NCBI GenBank assembly: GCA_028284605.1
Contig: JANQRL010000033.1
Span: forward strand, 1-64,000
From: Paracoccaceae bacterium
GTDB taxonomy: Bacteria; Pseudomonadota; Alphaproteobacteria; Rhodobacterales; Rhodobacteraceae
Length of the DNA stretch: 64,000 nt
Reading direction: 5' to 3'
A program made the translations under genes and the position numbers. Under the pieces are notes generated by a model, which was not told the DNA's origin, did no database searches, and saw only the letters and a list, made by a program, of their open reading frames with translations. This document shows, piece after piece, positions 25,828 to 34,611 of this stretch; position 1 is the stretch's first letter, and each line of letters opens with the position of its first letter.

Positions 25828-26592
25828 TCAAGCGAGCCGGGCCTCCAGCGCTTTGACGATCCGCGCCGCCTCGTCGATCATCATGGCGGCCAGCTCGCGC
25901 TCCCGTTCGATGATCCGCTCGCTCAGGGCCGCGACGCTGATGCTGGCGATCACTCCGAGATCGGGCAGCACGATCGGCACGCCGATTGCGCCGATCCGGT
26001 CGATCACAATGTCGAGCATCCGAACATAGCCCCGGTCGACCGCATCGGCGATATGCCGCTCCAGGACATCGCGGTGAATCCGGGGATATGTCTCAATGCG
26101 ACCGAGGGTCACCTCGAGGCAGGACGCCCGCTCCGCCTCGGGCAGAAAGGCCAACAGCGCCATGCTGCCGGCCCCGACCCCGAGCGGGCGACGGTCGCCG
26201 ACATGCAGGAAATTCGCCTGGATCGGGAAGTTCCCGACCTCGCGGTCGATGATGATCGACTCGGTCCCCGAGCGCATCGACAGCAGCACGGTGTCCTTGC
26301 TGAACTCGGTGAGCCGGGTGATGCCCCGCCGCGCGACGTCGCGGAGGTCCTTGGAAAGCGACGGCGCCGAGGCCATGGCGAGCGCTTCCGGACCGAGGCT
26401 GTAGCGCGGCGGCTTGCCGCGCCGGGCGACGAAGTTCTGCTCCGCCAGTTCGTCGAGAATCCGCAATGTCGTGACCCGGTTGAATCCGGTCGCCTGAGCG
26501 ACATCGGCAAGGCGCAACCCGCCCTTGCCCGACAGCACCCGGAGGATCGCACAGACCTTCCCTATCGCGTTGCTGGACTGCTTCTTGGCCAT
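25828..26592 (-). CDS. IclR-family transcriptional regulator
   Basis: A 254-residue IclR protein: N-terminal winged helix (SNAIGKVCAILRVLSG, then LADVAQATGFNRVTTLRILDEL) and a C-terminal effector domain with GVGAGSMALLAFLP and IGAIGVPIVLPD. It is divergent from the aldehyde/alcohol dehydrogenase operon, whose promoter carries a 17-bp palindrome. It may regulate that operon or the whole island, but a GntR regulator at 35416 is an equal or better candidate for the repeated sites. Confidence 0.9.
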   Translation of the reverse strand: MAKKQSSNAIGKVCAILRVLSGKGGLRLADVAQATGFNRVTTLRILDELAEQNFVARRGKPPRYSLGPEALAMASAPSLSKDLRDVARRGITRLTEFSKDTVLLSMRSGTESIIIDREVGNFPIQANFLHVGDRRPLGVGAGSMALLAFLPEAERASCLEVTLGRIETYPRIHRDVLERHIADAVDRGYVRMLDIVIDRIGAIGVPIVLPDLGVIASISVAALSERIIERERELAAMMIDEAARIVKALEARLA

Positions 26593-26676
26593 ATGCTCTT
26601 GACGATGCCAGAGCCGAGCGGCCCGGGACGCGGACAGCCCCTACATAGCAACTCCGAGATGCCAAAGCGAGGGCCG

Positions 26677-26705
26677 TTGAACATCATACCGTAATACGGT
26701 ATCAG
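26677..26705 (+). promoter_or_regulatory. Promoter with 17-bp palindromic operator (site A)
   Basis: A promoter TTGAAC (26677-26682), 17 bp, TATCAG (26700-26705) encloses the perfect odd palindrome ATACCGTAATACGGTAT (26686-26702). The core CGTAATACG (reverse complement CGTATTACG) recurs at 32751 and 36994 and, imperfectly, at 31476. Its position between -35 and -10 indicates repression. Confidence 0.65.
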
Positions 26706-26734
26706 CGGATGAGAGTCGCGAAATGGAGGACCCG

Positions 26735-28225
26735 ATGACCTACGCCGCCGAAACCCTTCCCAATGCCGTTCAGCCGAGATTTCCCGCAACCGGTCTCTTC
26801 ATTGCCGGCCAGTGGCGTGAGACCGAAGACAGCATCGATGTCGTCAATCCGGCCGACGGATCGGTCGTCGCCTCGGTCGCGGCCGGCGGCACGCGCGAGG
26901 CGTTCGAGGCGCTCGATGCTGCCGTCGCCGCTCAGGAGGCATGGCGCGGCTGGGCGCCTCGGGCCCGGTCCGCGCTGTTCTACCGCGCCCATGCCCTGAT
27001 GCAGGAGCGCGCCGAGGATTTCGCCCGGATCATGACGCTCGAATCGGGAAAGCCGCTCACCGAGGCGCGGGCCGAGTTCAACCTCTCGACCGATTTCCTG
27101 CTCTGGTTCACCGAACAGATCGCCCACCTCCACGGCAGCTATGCGCCGAGTTCCCATGGCGGCTTCCGGATCGTCACCACGCACCAGCCGGTCGGCCCGT
27201 GCCTGCTGATCACGCCGTGGAACTTCCCGCTGCTGATGATCGTGCGAAAGGCCGGCGCGGCGCTGGCCGCCGGCTGCACCGCCATCGTCAAATCGGCACA
27301 GGAGACGCCGCTCACCGCCGCCCTCTTCGCCGAGGTGCTGGCCGAGGCCGGATTGCCCGCCGGCGTGCTCAACCTGATCCACTCCCGCGACGCCTCGTCG
27401 GTCTCGGCACCGCTGCTGCGCGATCCTCGGCTCCGCAAGGTCAGCTTCACCGGCTCGACCCGGGTCGGCGGCATCCTGCTGGAGATGGGAGCGGCCAACA
27501 TCGTCAACAGCTCGCTCGAACTGGGCGGCGACGGACCCTTCGTGGTGCTCGACGATGCCGATATCGATCAAGCGGTCGAACACGCCATCGCCTGCAAGTT
27601 CCGCAATGCCGGCCAGGCCTGTGTCGCGGCGAACCGGATCATCGTCGACCGTCGCGTCGAGCCGGACTTCACCGAGAAATTCCTGGCCCGGACCAGGGCG
27701 CTCAAGGTCGGCAACGGCATCGGCCCGGTCGATGTCGGCCCGATGATCACCGCGCGCCAGCGCGACCGGCTGCCCGCCACCGTCGCGGAGCTGACCGGCG
27801 CCGGGGGCACCCTGCTGACCGGCGGCGCGGCGATCGACGGGCCCGGCAACTTCTTCGAGCCCACGGTGATCCGTTTCGACGCGCCGAACGACGTGGCCTG
27901 CTCGAACGAGCTTTTCGCGCCGGTCGCGACGATCTTCGCGGTCGACGGGATCGAGCAGGCGATCCGCTTCGCCAACAGGACGACGTTCGGCCTCGCCTCC
28001 TACCTGTTCACCGGAAACCTGTCGCGGGCGGTCGCCCTGGCCGAACGGCTGGAGTTCGGCATGGTCGGGATCAACCGGGGCATCATGGCCGATGCGGCGG
28101 CGCCGTTCGGCGGCACCAAAGCCTCCGGCCTGGGCCGGGAGGCGGGCCATGGCGGCATCTACGAGTTCCTGGAGGAGAAATACATGGCGCTCACCGTGGA
28201 CGACCCGCTGGAGGCCTTCGCCTGA
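26735..28225 (+). CDS. NAD(P)-dependent aldehyde dehydrogenase
   Basis: A 496-residue ALDH of the semialdehyde-dehydrogenase type. LLITPWNFPLLMI, FTGSTRVGG, the general-base Glu in ELGGDGPFVVLDDAD and the catalytic Cys in NAGQACVAANRIIVD are all visible. I choose ATG 26735 because GGAGG (26725-26729) sits 5 bp upstream and would be inside the gene if ATG 26723 were used. It overlaps the alcohol dehydrogenase gene by one base. Together the two would convert a hydroxy acid through an oxo acid to a dicarboxylic acid; this is inferred from the island. Confidence 0.9.
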   Translation: MTYAAETLPNAVQPRFPATGLFIAGQWRETEDSIDVVNPADGSVVASVAAGGTREAFEALDAAVAAQEAWRGWAPRARSALFYRAHALMQERAEDFARIMTLESGKPLTEARAEFNLSTDFLLWFTEQIAHLHGSYAPSSHGGFRIVTTHQPVGPCLLITPWNFPLLMIVRKAGAALAAGCTAIVKSAQETPLTAALFAEVLAEAGLPAGVLNLIHSRDASSVSAPLLRDPRLRKVSFTGSTRVGGILLEMGAANIVNSSLELGGDGPFVVLDDADIDQAVEHAIACKFRNAGQACVAANRIIVDRRVEPDFTEKFLARTRALKVGNGIGPVDVGPMITARQRDRLPATVAELTGAGGTLLTGGAAIDGPGNFFEPTVIRFDAPNDVACSNELFAPVATIFAVDGIEQAIRFANRTTFGLASYLFTGNLSRAVALAERLEFGMVGINRGIMADAAAPFGGTKASGLGREAGHGGIYEFLEEKYMALTVDDPLEAFA

Positions 28226-29478
28226 TGCCCGGACCCGACACCTCGTTCGGCCTCGGCCTGGTGCGGCAGCCGAAGACGGTGATCTTCGGTCCGGGTCGCC
28301 GCGCCCAGGTGCCCCATCTCGCCGCCGGGCTGGGCCGGCACGCCCTGATCGTGACCGACGAGCGGATGGCGGCGAGCGCCGATTTTGCCGCGCTCGCAGA
28401 CGGCCTGGCCGCCCTGGGGCTCAACGTCCATCTCTACGCCGATGCCGCGCCCGACCTGCCGCGCAGCTGTATTCTCGACGTGATCGGGCGGTTCGGGCCG
28501 GGTTCGGACCGCGCGGTGGATGTCATCATCGGTCTCGGCGGCGGCAGTTGCCTCGATCTGGCGAAGATCGTCTCGGTCTGTCTGACCGACGGCACCGATC
28601 CGCGCGATTTCTACGGCGAGTTCAAGGTGCCGGCCCCCGGCCTTCCGGTGATCGGGGTGCCAACCACCGGCGGCACCGGCGCCGAGGTGACCTGTATCGC
28701 GGTGATCTTCGACGACGCCGCGGGATCGAAGGTCGGCGTCGCCAGCCCGCATCTGGAGCCGGTCGCCGCCGTGATCGACCCCGAACTCACCCTGACCTGT
28801 CCGCCGGGGCTGACCGCGGCGACCGCCGCCGACGCCTTGTCGCATCTCGTCGAGGCCTATACCGCGCGCTACAAGAACCCCTCGGCCGACGACATCGCCA
28901 GCAAGCTCTATGTCGGCAAGAACCGGATCACCGACCTTTTCGTCGAGGAGGGCCTGCGCCTGATCGACACCGCCCTGCCCCGCGTCGTCGCCGATCCCAC
29001 CGACCTCGACGCCCGCGGCGACATGATGTTCGTGGCCTATTGCGCCGGCATGGCGATCAACGCCACCGGCACCGCCGCTGCCCACGCGATCCAGGGACCG
29101 ATGGCCGCGATCAGCCATGCGCCGCACGGGTTCGGCGTCGGCGCGCTGCTGCCTTACGTGACACGGTTCAACCTGCCGGCGCGGCGCGCGGCCTTTGCCC
29201 GGATCGGCGCGATCCTCGGCGCCGCGGAGACCGCCGATGAGGACAGCAAGGCGAGACATGGGATCGCCCGGATCGAGGCCCTCCTGGAGGCCGCCGGCGC
29301 GCCGCTCGATCTCGCCGCGCTCGACCTCCGCGACGAGCATCTGCCGGCGATCGCCGCGGGCGCGATGCAGGCCACCCGCCTGACGGCGAACAATCCGCGC
29401 GAGATGACCGAGGCCAATGTCCTGGCCCTGCTCCGGCGCGGCCTGGCCGGGGACCGATCCTGGTGGGTCGATCCCTAA
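28225..29478 (+). CDS. Iron-containing (group III) alcohol dehydrogenase
   Basis: A 417-residue Fe-ADH. The NAD-binding turn GLGGGSCLDLAKIV is near residue 100, and PTTGGTGAEVT near residue 148. Metal-ligand segments are DALSHLVEAY and SHAPHGFGVGALLPY. It starts on the last base of the ALDH stop codon, so the two are coupled. The likely job is oxidation of a primary omega-hydroxy acid after lactone opening; a hydroxyacid-oxoacid transhydrogenase or maleylacetate-reductase-like activity cannot be excluded. Confidence 0.9.
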   Translation: MPGPDTSFGLGLVRQPKTVIFGPGRRAQVPHLAAGLGRHALIVTDERMAASADFAALADGLAALGLNVHLYADAAPDLPRSCILDVIGRFGPGSDRAVDVIIGLGGGSCLDLAKIVSVCLTDGTDPRDFYGEFKVPAPGLPVIGVPTTGGTGAEVTCIAVIFDDAAGSKVGVASPHLEPVAAVIDPELTLTCPPGLTAATAADALSHLVEAYTARYKNPSADDIASKLYVGKNRITDLFVEEGLRLIDTALPRVVADPTDLDARGDMMFVAYCAGMAINATGTAAAHAIQGPMAAISHAPHGFGVGALLPYVTRFNLPARRAAFARIGAILGAAETADEDSKARHGIARIEALLEAAGAPLDLAALDLRDEHLPAIAAGAMQATRLTANNPREMTEANVLALLRRGLAGDRSWWVDP

Positions 29479-29511
29479 TCCCGGCCGGTCGCGACGGCGG
29501 ATCGGGCGGCG

Positions 29512-30363
29512 TCAGGCCGCCACTTCCGGCATCCGGAGGCCGAGGATGCCGCGCGCCTGTTCGGCGGTTGCCACCGGACGCTCATAGCGCTCGCAGAGAC
29601 GCACGACACGCTCCACCAGCGCGGCATTCGATGGCGCCAGGGTGGTCTTGTCGAGCCGGACATTGTCCTCCAGCCCGGTCCGGGCATGGCCGCCCATCGA
29701 CACGCTCCATTCATTGACCTCGATCTGATGCCGGCCGATCCCGGCGGCGCACCATTCCGACATCGGCAGAAGCCGGCGCACCGTGCGAATGTAGTAGTCG
29801 AACACCTCGCGATCGGCCGGCATGGCGTTCTTCACCCCCATGACGAACTGCACATAGGGCGCACCAGCCAGAAGACCCTGCCGCGCCATCTCCGCCGCGC
29901 GAAAGATATGACTGAGATCAAAAGCTTCGATCTCGGGCTTGATGTCATAGGTCAGCATTTCGCCGGCCAGCCAGTCGACCAGATCGGGGGGGTTTTCGTA
30001 GACCCGGGTCGGAAAGTTGTTCGAGCCCACCGACAGCGACGCCATATCGGGCCGCAACGGCAGCATGCCGCCGCGGGTCTTGCCGGCACCGGATCGCCCG
30101 CCGGTGGAGAACTGAACGATCATGCCCGGGCAGTGCCGGCGCAAACCCTCGAGCAGCCGCGCGAAACGATCCGGATCGGAGCTTGGCCGGCCGGCATCGT
30201 CACGGACATGGGCATGGCAGATCGACGCGCCGGCCTCGAAAGCGGCCTGGGTCGACTCGATCTGCTCTGCCACGGTGATCGGGACCGCCGGGTTGTCCGC
30301 CTTGCCCGGCAGCGACCCGGTGATCGCCACACAGATGATACACGGCTTGGCTGAAGTGCTCAT
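29512..30363 (-). CDS. 3-keto-5-aminohexanoate cleavage family protein (BKACE)
   Basis: A 283-residue BKACE (DUF849) protein. CHAHVRDDAGRPS supplies the zinc-binding His residues near residue 49, and SMGGHARTGLEDN near residue 238 is diagnostic. The family reacts a beta-keto acid with acetyl-CoA to give acetoacetate and a new CoA ester. It overlaps the upstream PRISE-type gene by 4 bp and convergently meets the Fe-ADH gene. Its presence suggests the degraded chain passes through a beta-keto acid. Confidence 0.9.
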   Translation of the reverse strand: MSTSAKPCIICVAITGSLPGKADNPAVPITVAEQIESTQAAFEAGASICHAHVRDDAGRPSSDPDRFARLLEGLRRHCPGMIVQFSTGGRSGAGKTRGGMLPLRPDMASLSVGSNNFPTRVYENPPDLVDWLAGEMLTYDIKPEIEAFDLSHIFRAAEMARQGLLAGAPYVQFVMGVKNAMPADREVFDYYIRTVRRLLPMSEWCAAGIGRHQIEVNEWSVSMGGHARTGLEDNVRLDKTTLAPSNAALVERVVRLCERYERPVATAEQARGILGLRMPEVAA

Positions 30364-31436
30364 GCGGGAATGATCCTCTTCTGTCGGAGTGCGTCGAAAA
30401 CGTCGGTGAAGCTCTCGAGCGAGTTGCGATAGCCGGTGAAGCCAAGCGTGCGGCTGTTGGTCATGTCGGTGAAACACTCGACCTCGCGGCCGAGATCGGC
30501 GTCGCTATGCCACCAGGAGGCGAGATCGGTCACCGGATGCGGCGCGAGGTCGTGATCGGCCACGATCCGGTCCCAGATCGGACCGGCCTCGGCCATCTGG
30601 TCCTGTAGAGGCGTGCGCCGTCCGGGATAGGGCGCCGGGTCGAGCTCGAAATGCTCCGCGATCCGCGCCCAGAGCCAGTGCCAGCGGAAAATGTCGCCAT
30701 TGGCGATGTTGAGCGGCAGATCGCGCACATGGTCGTTCTCCGCCGCCCAGACAAGATGATCGGCGAGGAGGCCGGCATCGGTGATATCGGTGGCGGCCTC
30801 GTATTGCTGCGGCGAGCCGGGATAGACGAAAGGCCGTCCGGTCACGCGGCAGATCGAGGCATAGACGGCCAGGGTCACCGCCATGTTCATGGCGTTTCCG
30901 ATCGCCAGGCCGATCATCGTATGGGGGCGGTGGACGGTCCAGCGAAAGCCCCGCCTCTCGGCCGCCGCGAACAGGACATCCTCCTGATCGTAATAGAAGT
31001 TCTCTCCCGGTAGCCGGGGCTGGCTCTCCAGGAACGGGGTGTAGGGGCGGCCCGACGCATAAGCCTCGAACGGCCCCAGATAGTGTTTCAGCCCGGTCAC
31101 CAGGGCGACATGGGCGAGCGGCGCGTCCGGCAATCCGTCGAACAGGGTTTCGAGCATCCCACGGTTGACGCGGACATTCTCGGCCTCCGTGGCCTGGCGC
31201 GACCAGGTGCAGATGAAGACATGGGTCAGGTCGGACAGTCCGGAAAGGGCCGCAGCGACATCCCCGGCGGCGAGATCCACCGCCACGTGCCGGTCGAGAT
31301 CGCCGCGCTCGACCCGGCCGCGCGAGAGCCCGGTGACATGCCAGCCTGCCGCCTTCAGCCGCCGGCAGAGATACCGGCCCGAGAGCCCGGTCGCGCCGAC
31401 CACCAGCGCCCGCCCTCTCGCCTCGCCGTTCCCCAT
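30360..31436 (-). CDS. PRISE-type SDR (progesterone 5-beta-reductase/iridoid-synthase-like enone reductase)
   Basis: A 358-residue extended SDR. The N-terminal GATGLSGRYLCRRLKAAGW binds NADP. VALVTGLKHYLGPFE, NFYYDQEDVLF with the catalytic Tyr, and the WTVHRPHTMIGLAIGNAMN stretch are hallmarks of PRISE proteins. The family reduces the C=C bond of conjugated enones in cyclic and open terpenoid or steroid compounds. I start at ATG 31436. It heads a two-gene unit with BKACE and diverges from the MBL-fold gene. Confidence 0.85.
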   Translation of the reverse strand: MGNGEARGRALVVGATGLSGRYLCRRLKAAGWHVTGLSRGRVERGDLDRHVAVDLAAGDVAAALSGLSDLTHVFICTWSRQATEAENVRVNRGMLETLFDGLPDAPLAHVALVTGLKHYLGPFEAYASGRPYTPFLESQPRLPGENFYYDQEDVLFAAAERRGFRWTVHRPHTMIGLAIGNAMNMAVTLAVYASICRVTGRPFVYPGSPQQYEAATDITDAGLLADHLVWAAENDHVRDLPLNIANGDIFRWHWLWARIAEHFELDPAPYPGRRTPLQDQMAEAGPIWDRIVADHDLAPHPVTDLASWWHSDADLGREVECFTDMTNSRTLGFTGYRNSLESFTDVFDALRQKRIIPA

Positions 31437-31473
31437 CGCCGTTATCCTCACCGGGTTCCGATTCGCATTTTGT

Positions 31474-31486
31474 TTCGTATTGCAGA
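31474..31486. promoter_or_regulatory. Imperfect copy of the island operator (site D)
   Basis: TTCGTATTGCAGAA matches the left half and flank of site C (TCGTATTACGAGAA) with one substitution and one missing base. It lies in the 255-bp AT-richer divergent region between the PRISE-BKACE and MBL-fold units. Confidence 0.4.
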
Positions 31487-31691
31487 ATTTTTCCTCAACA
31501 TCAATCCAACTTCGCCCACCTTGTAACCCCAATGGTTGAGCTCTTCTGGTCGTTATCTCTTGAAAAGAGGCATATGGGAAGTGATTGGGTAACTCATCTT
31601 GCAAAATCTCGTTCCGCTTGGCAGAACTTATCCAAATAGTTCGGCGGTACGACACCACCGCAACCGCCGCCGCAAACAGAGGGGAAGCACG

Positions 31692-32618
31692 ATGGCCGCA
31701 CCGCGCCAGAACACGCAGATACCGGGCTGGTACCGATTTCTGATCGGCGATCTCGAATGCACGATCGTCTGGGATGGCTATATCCACCACGCCTATGACG
31801 GGCTGTTCCCGAACGGCGACCCGGCGGAACTGCGGCGACTTCAGGACGCCTATCTGCTGCCCCATGACCACATTCCGATGGACCTCAACCCGGCCGTCGT
31901 GAACAGCGGCGACACGCTCTTCGTCATCGATGCCGGGCTCGGGCGCAAGCGCCCGCTCTTCGGCGACACGATGGGCCGGATGCCGGAGAACCTGGCCGCC
32001 GCCGGCATCGATCCCGCGGATGTCGATATCGTCCTGATGACCCACCTGCATCCGGATCATTCCTTCGGCCTCATCCACCCCGATGGCAGCGCCGTCTTCC
32101 CCAATGCGGAGCTTTGCGTCTCGCGCACGGACTGGGAGGAGTGGACCGACGAGGCCAATCTCGGCCGCAACGACTTTCGCGGACCCTGGACCGAAGGCAC
32201 GCTGGAGGCGGTCGCCCCCTATCGGGAGCGCCTCAAGCTGATCGCCCCCGGCGACAGCCCCTATGCGGGCGTCACCGCGATCTCCGGTGCCGGACATTCG
32301 TCGGGGCAATGCGCCTTCATCTTCGAGAGCCGGGGCGAGAAGGTGATGTTCACCGGCGATGTCGCGCATCACCACATCTTCGACCCGCACCATCCGGAGT
32401 GGTTTTTTCACAACGAGTATGACAGCGACCCGCCGCAGGGCGCCGCCGCCAAGGAGGCGGTGTTCGGGCGCGCCGTCGATGAGCGGATCCGGTTTCACGG
32501 CTACCACTTCCCCTATCCGGGGCTCGGCCTGATGACGCGGGTCGAGGACGGCACCTACCGCTACGCGCCGGACGCGCTGACCCCGCGGCTTGGCCCGGGG
32601 CGGTTCGGCACCGGGTGA
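31692..32618 (+). CDS. Metallo-beta-lactamase-fold hydrolase (candidate lactonase)
   Basis: A 308-residue MBL-fold protein. The metal motif MTHLHPDHSFG (HxHxDH) is near residue 117, followed by GAGHSSGQ, FTGDVAHH and a final FHGYHFP His, so a dinuclear centre is expected. There is no signal peptide. AHL-lactonases and similar enzymes have this arrangement. In the island it would open the lactone made by the Baeyer-Villiger enzyme encoded 287 bp downstream; this is inference. GGGGAA is the ribosome binding site. Confidence 0.85.
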   Translation: MAAPRQNTQIPGWYRFLIGDLECTIVWDGYIHHAYDGLFPNGDPAELRRLQDAYLLPHDHIPMDLNPAVVNSGDTLFVIDAGLGRKRPLFGDTMGRMPENLAAAGIDPADVDIVLMTHLHPDHSFGLIHPDGSAVFPNAELCVSRTDWEEWTDEANLGRNDFRGPWTEGTLEAVAPYRERLKLIAPGDSPYAGVTAISGAGHSSGQCAFIFESRGEKVMFTGDVAHHHIFDPHHPEWFFHNEYDSDPPQGAAAKEAVFGRAVDERIRFHGYHFPYPGLGLMTRVEDGTYRYAPDALTPRLGPGRFGTG

Positions 32619-32676
32619 TTCTGAATGTTCCATATGATGGAATAATTAGGAAGAAATCGGAAACATCAGACAACTA

Positions 32677-32702
32677 AATCTTCTGAAAATCCGCAGAAGA
32701 TT
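32677..32702. repeat. Inverted repeat in AT-rich intergenic region
   Basis: AATCTTCTG (32677-32685) and CAGAAGATT (32694-32702) form a perfect 9-bp stem with an 8-base loop. It follows the MBL-fold gene and precedes operator site B. A terminator is possible, but no T-run follows; an operator is the alternative. A smaller repeat TTCCAT-atg-ATGGAA lies just upstream (about 32627-32641). Confidence 0.5.
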
Positions 32703-32740
32703 GATTGATGAATGAGCACAAATATCTGTTTATAAAGTAA

Positions 32741-32760
32741 ATTACGATACCGTAATACGA
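32741..32760. promoter_or_regulatory. Compound operator upstream of the Baeyer-Villiger monooxygenase (site B)
   Basis: ATTACG-atac-CGTAAT (32741-32756) is an inverted repeat that overlaps the shared core CGTAATACG (32751-32759). Thus three TTACG/CGTAA half-sites lie within 20 bp. A further palindrome CTGTCAGACAG is at 32766-32776. The gene starts at 32905. Confidence 0.6.
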
Positions 32761-32904
32761 GAGTACTGTCAGACAGATTTTTGTTGCAAGATACGGAACA
32801 TGAACTTAACGTAGCGAACATTACCGGGCAGAGACCGCGCACAGACAGCAAGGACATCCGGTCGGGCCGCCAGCGGGCGGCAGACGACCAGAAGGAGGAG
32901 ACCA

Positions 32905-34554
32905 ATGACCGAGGACACCCGTCCCCCCGAAAGCCAGATGGAACAGCTCGACGCCGTGATTCTCGGCGCCGGCTTTGCCGGCCTTTGCCAGTTGCGCAAG
33001 CTGCGCGACGATCTCGGCCTCAAGGCGCGCATCTACGACAAGGCCGGCGGCGTCGGCGGCACCTGGTACTGGAACCGCTATCCCGGGGCGCGCTCGGACA
33101 CCGAGAGCTTCGTCTACGAGTACTCTTTCGACCGGCAGCTCTACGAGGATTGGCGCTGGAGCGACCGCTACCCCCGGCAGCCGGAAATCCTGCGCTATCT
33201 CGAACATTGCGCGGATCGCTGGAATCTGCATCCCGACATCACGCTCAACACCACGGTCGAGAAGGTCTGGTGGAACGACGACAGCAACCGCTGGAACGTC
33301 CAGACCGACAAGGGCGACTGGGTCTCGGCGCGCTGGGTCGTCAACGGCCTCGGGCTGCTCTCGGCGCCCTATACGCCGGACATTCCGGGGATCGAGAAAT
33401 TCGAGGGCCGGCTGATCCACACCTCGCGCTGGCCCGACGAGGACATCGACTTCTCCGATAAGCGCGTCGGGGTGATCGGCGTCGGCTCGACCGGCGTGCA
33501 GGTGATCAGCGAGCTTGGCCCGAAGGCCAAGGACCTCACCGTCTTTCTGCGCCGGCCGCAATACAGCGTCCCGGCGCGCCACGGCCCGCTGCCCGAGACG
33601 GAAGTCCAGGCGATCCTCGACGATTACGACAACTATTTCGAGGGGGTGCGCAAATCCGCCACCTGCTTCGGCTTCGAGGAAAGCGCGACCTCGTTCGAGG
33701 ACGTCAGCCCCGAAGAGCGCGAGCGCATCTTCGAGAAGGGCTGGGAAAAAGGCGGCGGCTTCGCCTTCATGTTCGGCACCTTCAACGACATCGCGGTGAA
33801 CGAGGACGCCAACCGCGCCGCCCAGGACTTCATCCGCAAGAAGATCGGCCAGATCGTCACCGACCCGGCGAAGGCCGCGCTCTTGCAGCCCGATGACTGG
33901 TATGCGCGCCGGCCGCTCTGCGACCCGGGCTATTTCGAGACCTTCAACCGTGACAATGTGCGGATCGCCAACGTCAAGGATCACCCGATCAGGGATTTCG
34001 ACGGCAAGACGATCATCACCGACGAAGGCGAATTCGAGATCGACATCCTGATCTTCGCCACCGGGTTCGATTCGGTCACCGGCAACCATGTCCGGATCGA
34101 CTTCCGCGGGCGGGACGGGATCAAGCTCCGGGATGTCTGGGCCGACGGGCCGCGCGCCTATTTCGGCCTCTGCGTCCCCGGATTTCCGAACATGTTCTCG
34201 ATCTACGGACCGCCGGGGCCGTTCACCAATCAGCCGCCGGCCATCGAATGGCAGTGCCAGTGGGTCGCCGAGACCATCGCCTATGTGAACGGCTCGACCT
34301 TCACCACGATCGAGGCCACGCCAGAGGCGGAGGAAGCCTATCTCAACGAATGTATCGAGATCGCCGAGAGCACGCTCTTCGCCAAGCTCGACTGGTGGGT
34401 GATGGGCACCAACATCCCCGGCAAGCCGCGCGCGGTCAGCTTCTACATGGGCGGCATGGGCAACTATATCGACAAGCTCGAAGCGGCCACCGCGAACGAT
34501 TACGAGGGCTTCGCCCTGGCCGGCGAACAACAGCGCGCGCTGCAAGACGCGTAA
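32905..34554 (+). CDS. Type I Baeyer-Villiger monooxygenase (cyclohexanone-monooxygenase-like)
   Basis: A 549-residue FAD/NADPH monooxygenase. It has GAGFAGL (FAD) near residue 20, GGTWYWNRYPGARSD, the Baeyer-Villiger fingerprint FEGRLIHTSRWPDE (F-x-G-x3-HT-x2-WP) near residue 170, and a second Rossmann motif GVGSTGV. Length and motifs match CHMO-type enzymes, which insert oxygen next to a ketone to make an ester or lactone. It carries a GAAGGAGGAG ribosome binding site. It is the key enzyme for reading the island as cyclic-ketone catabolism. Confidence 0.93.
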   Translation: MTEDTRPPESQMEQLDAVILGAGFAGLCQLRKLRDDLGLKARIYDKAGGVGGTWYWNRYPGARSDTESFVYEYSFDRQLYEDWRWSDRYPRQPEILRYLEHCADRWNLHPDITLNTTVEKVWWNDDSNRWNVQTDKGDWVSARWVVNGLGLLSAPYTPDIPGIEKFEGRLIHTSRWPDEDIDFSDKRVGVIGVGSTGVQVISELGPKAKDLTVFLRRPQYSVPARHGPLPETEVQAILDDYDNYFEGVRKSATCFGFEESATSFEDVSPEERERIFEKGWEKGGGFAFMFGTFNDIAVNEDANRAAQDFIRKKIGQIVTDPAKAALLQPDDWYARRPLCDPGYFETFNRDNVRIANVKDHPIRDFDGKTIITDEGEFEIDILIFATGFDSVTGNHVRIDFRGRDGIKLRDVWADGPRAYFGLCVPGFPNMFSIYGPPGPFTNQPPAIEWQCQWVAETIAYVNGSTFTTIEATPEAEEAYLNECIEIAESTLFAKLDWWVMGTNIPGKPRAVSFYMGGMGNYIDKLEAATANDYEGFALAGEQQRALQDA

Positions 34555-34563
34555 GCGGGATGC

Positions 34564-34588
34564 GGCGGGCCGGACAACCCGGCCCGCC
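34564..34588 (+). terminator. Strong hairpin between BVMO and SDR genes
   Basis: GGCGGGCCGG and CCGGCCCGCC form a perfect 10-bp stem with the loop ACAAC, followed by ATTCTTCT. It could be a partial terminator or mRNA-stabilising hairpin that sets unequal expression of BVMO and the downstream SDR. Confidence 0.65.
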
Positions 34589-34611
34589 ATTCTTCTCAAG
34601 GAGGCGAAACG

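Noticed and set aside
25828-26592. IclR regulator as the certain owner of the CGTATTACG sites
   Set aside because: It is adjacent to site A, but the site form fits GntR/FadR proteins better and a GntR gene is central in the island; ownership is left open.
26941-28224. Long alternative reading frame running into the Fe-ADH gene from within the ALDH gene
   Set aside because: The upstream part is a shadow of the ALDH gene, rich in Arg/Pro/Gly with no family similarity; the Fe-ADH begins at 28225 with family-like sequence.
31692-32618. Beta-lactamase or glyoxalase II
   Set aside because: There is no signal peptide and no glyoxalase II C-terminal domain; the fold family alone does not justify either name, and the lactonase role is only from context.
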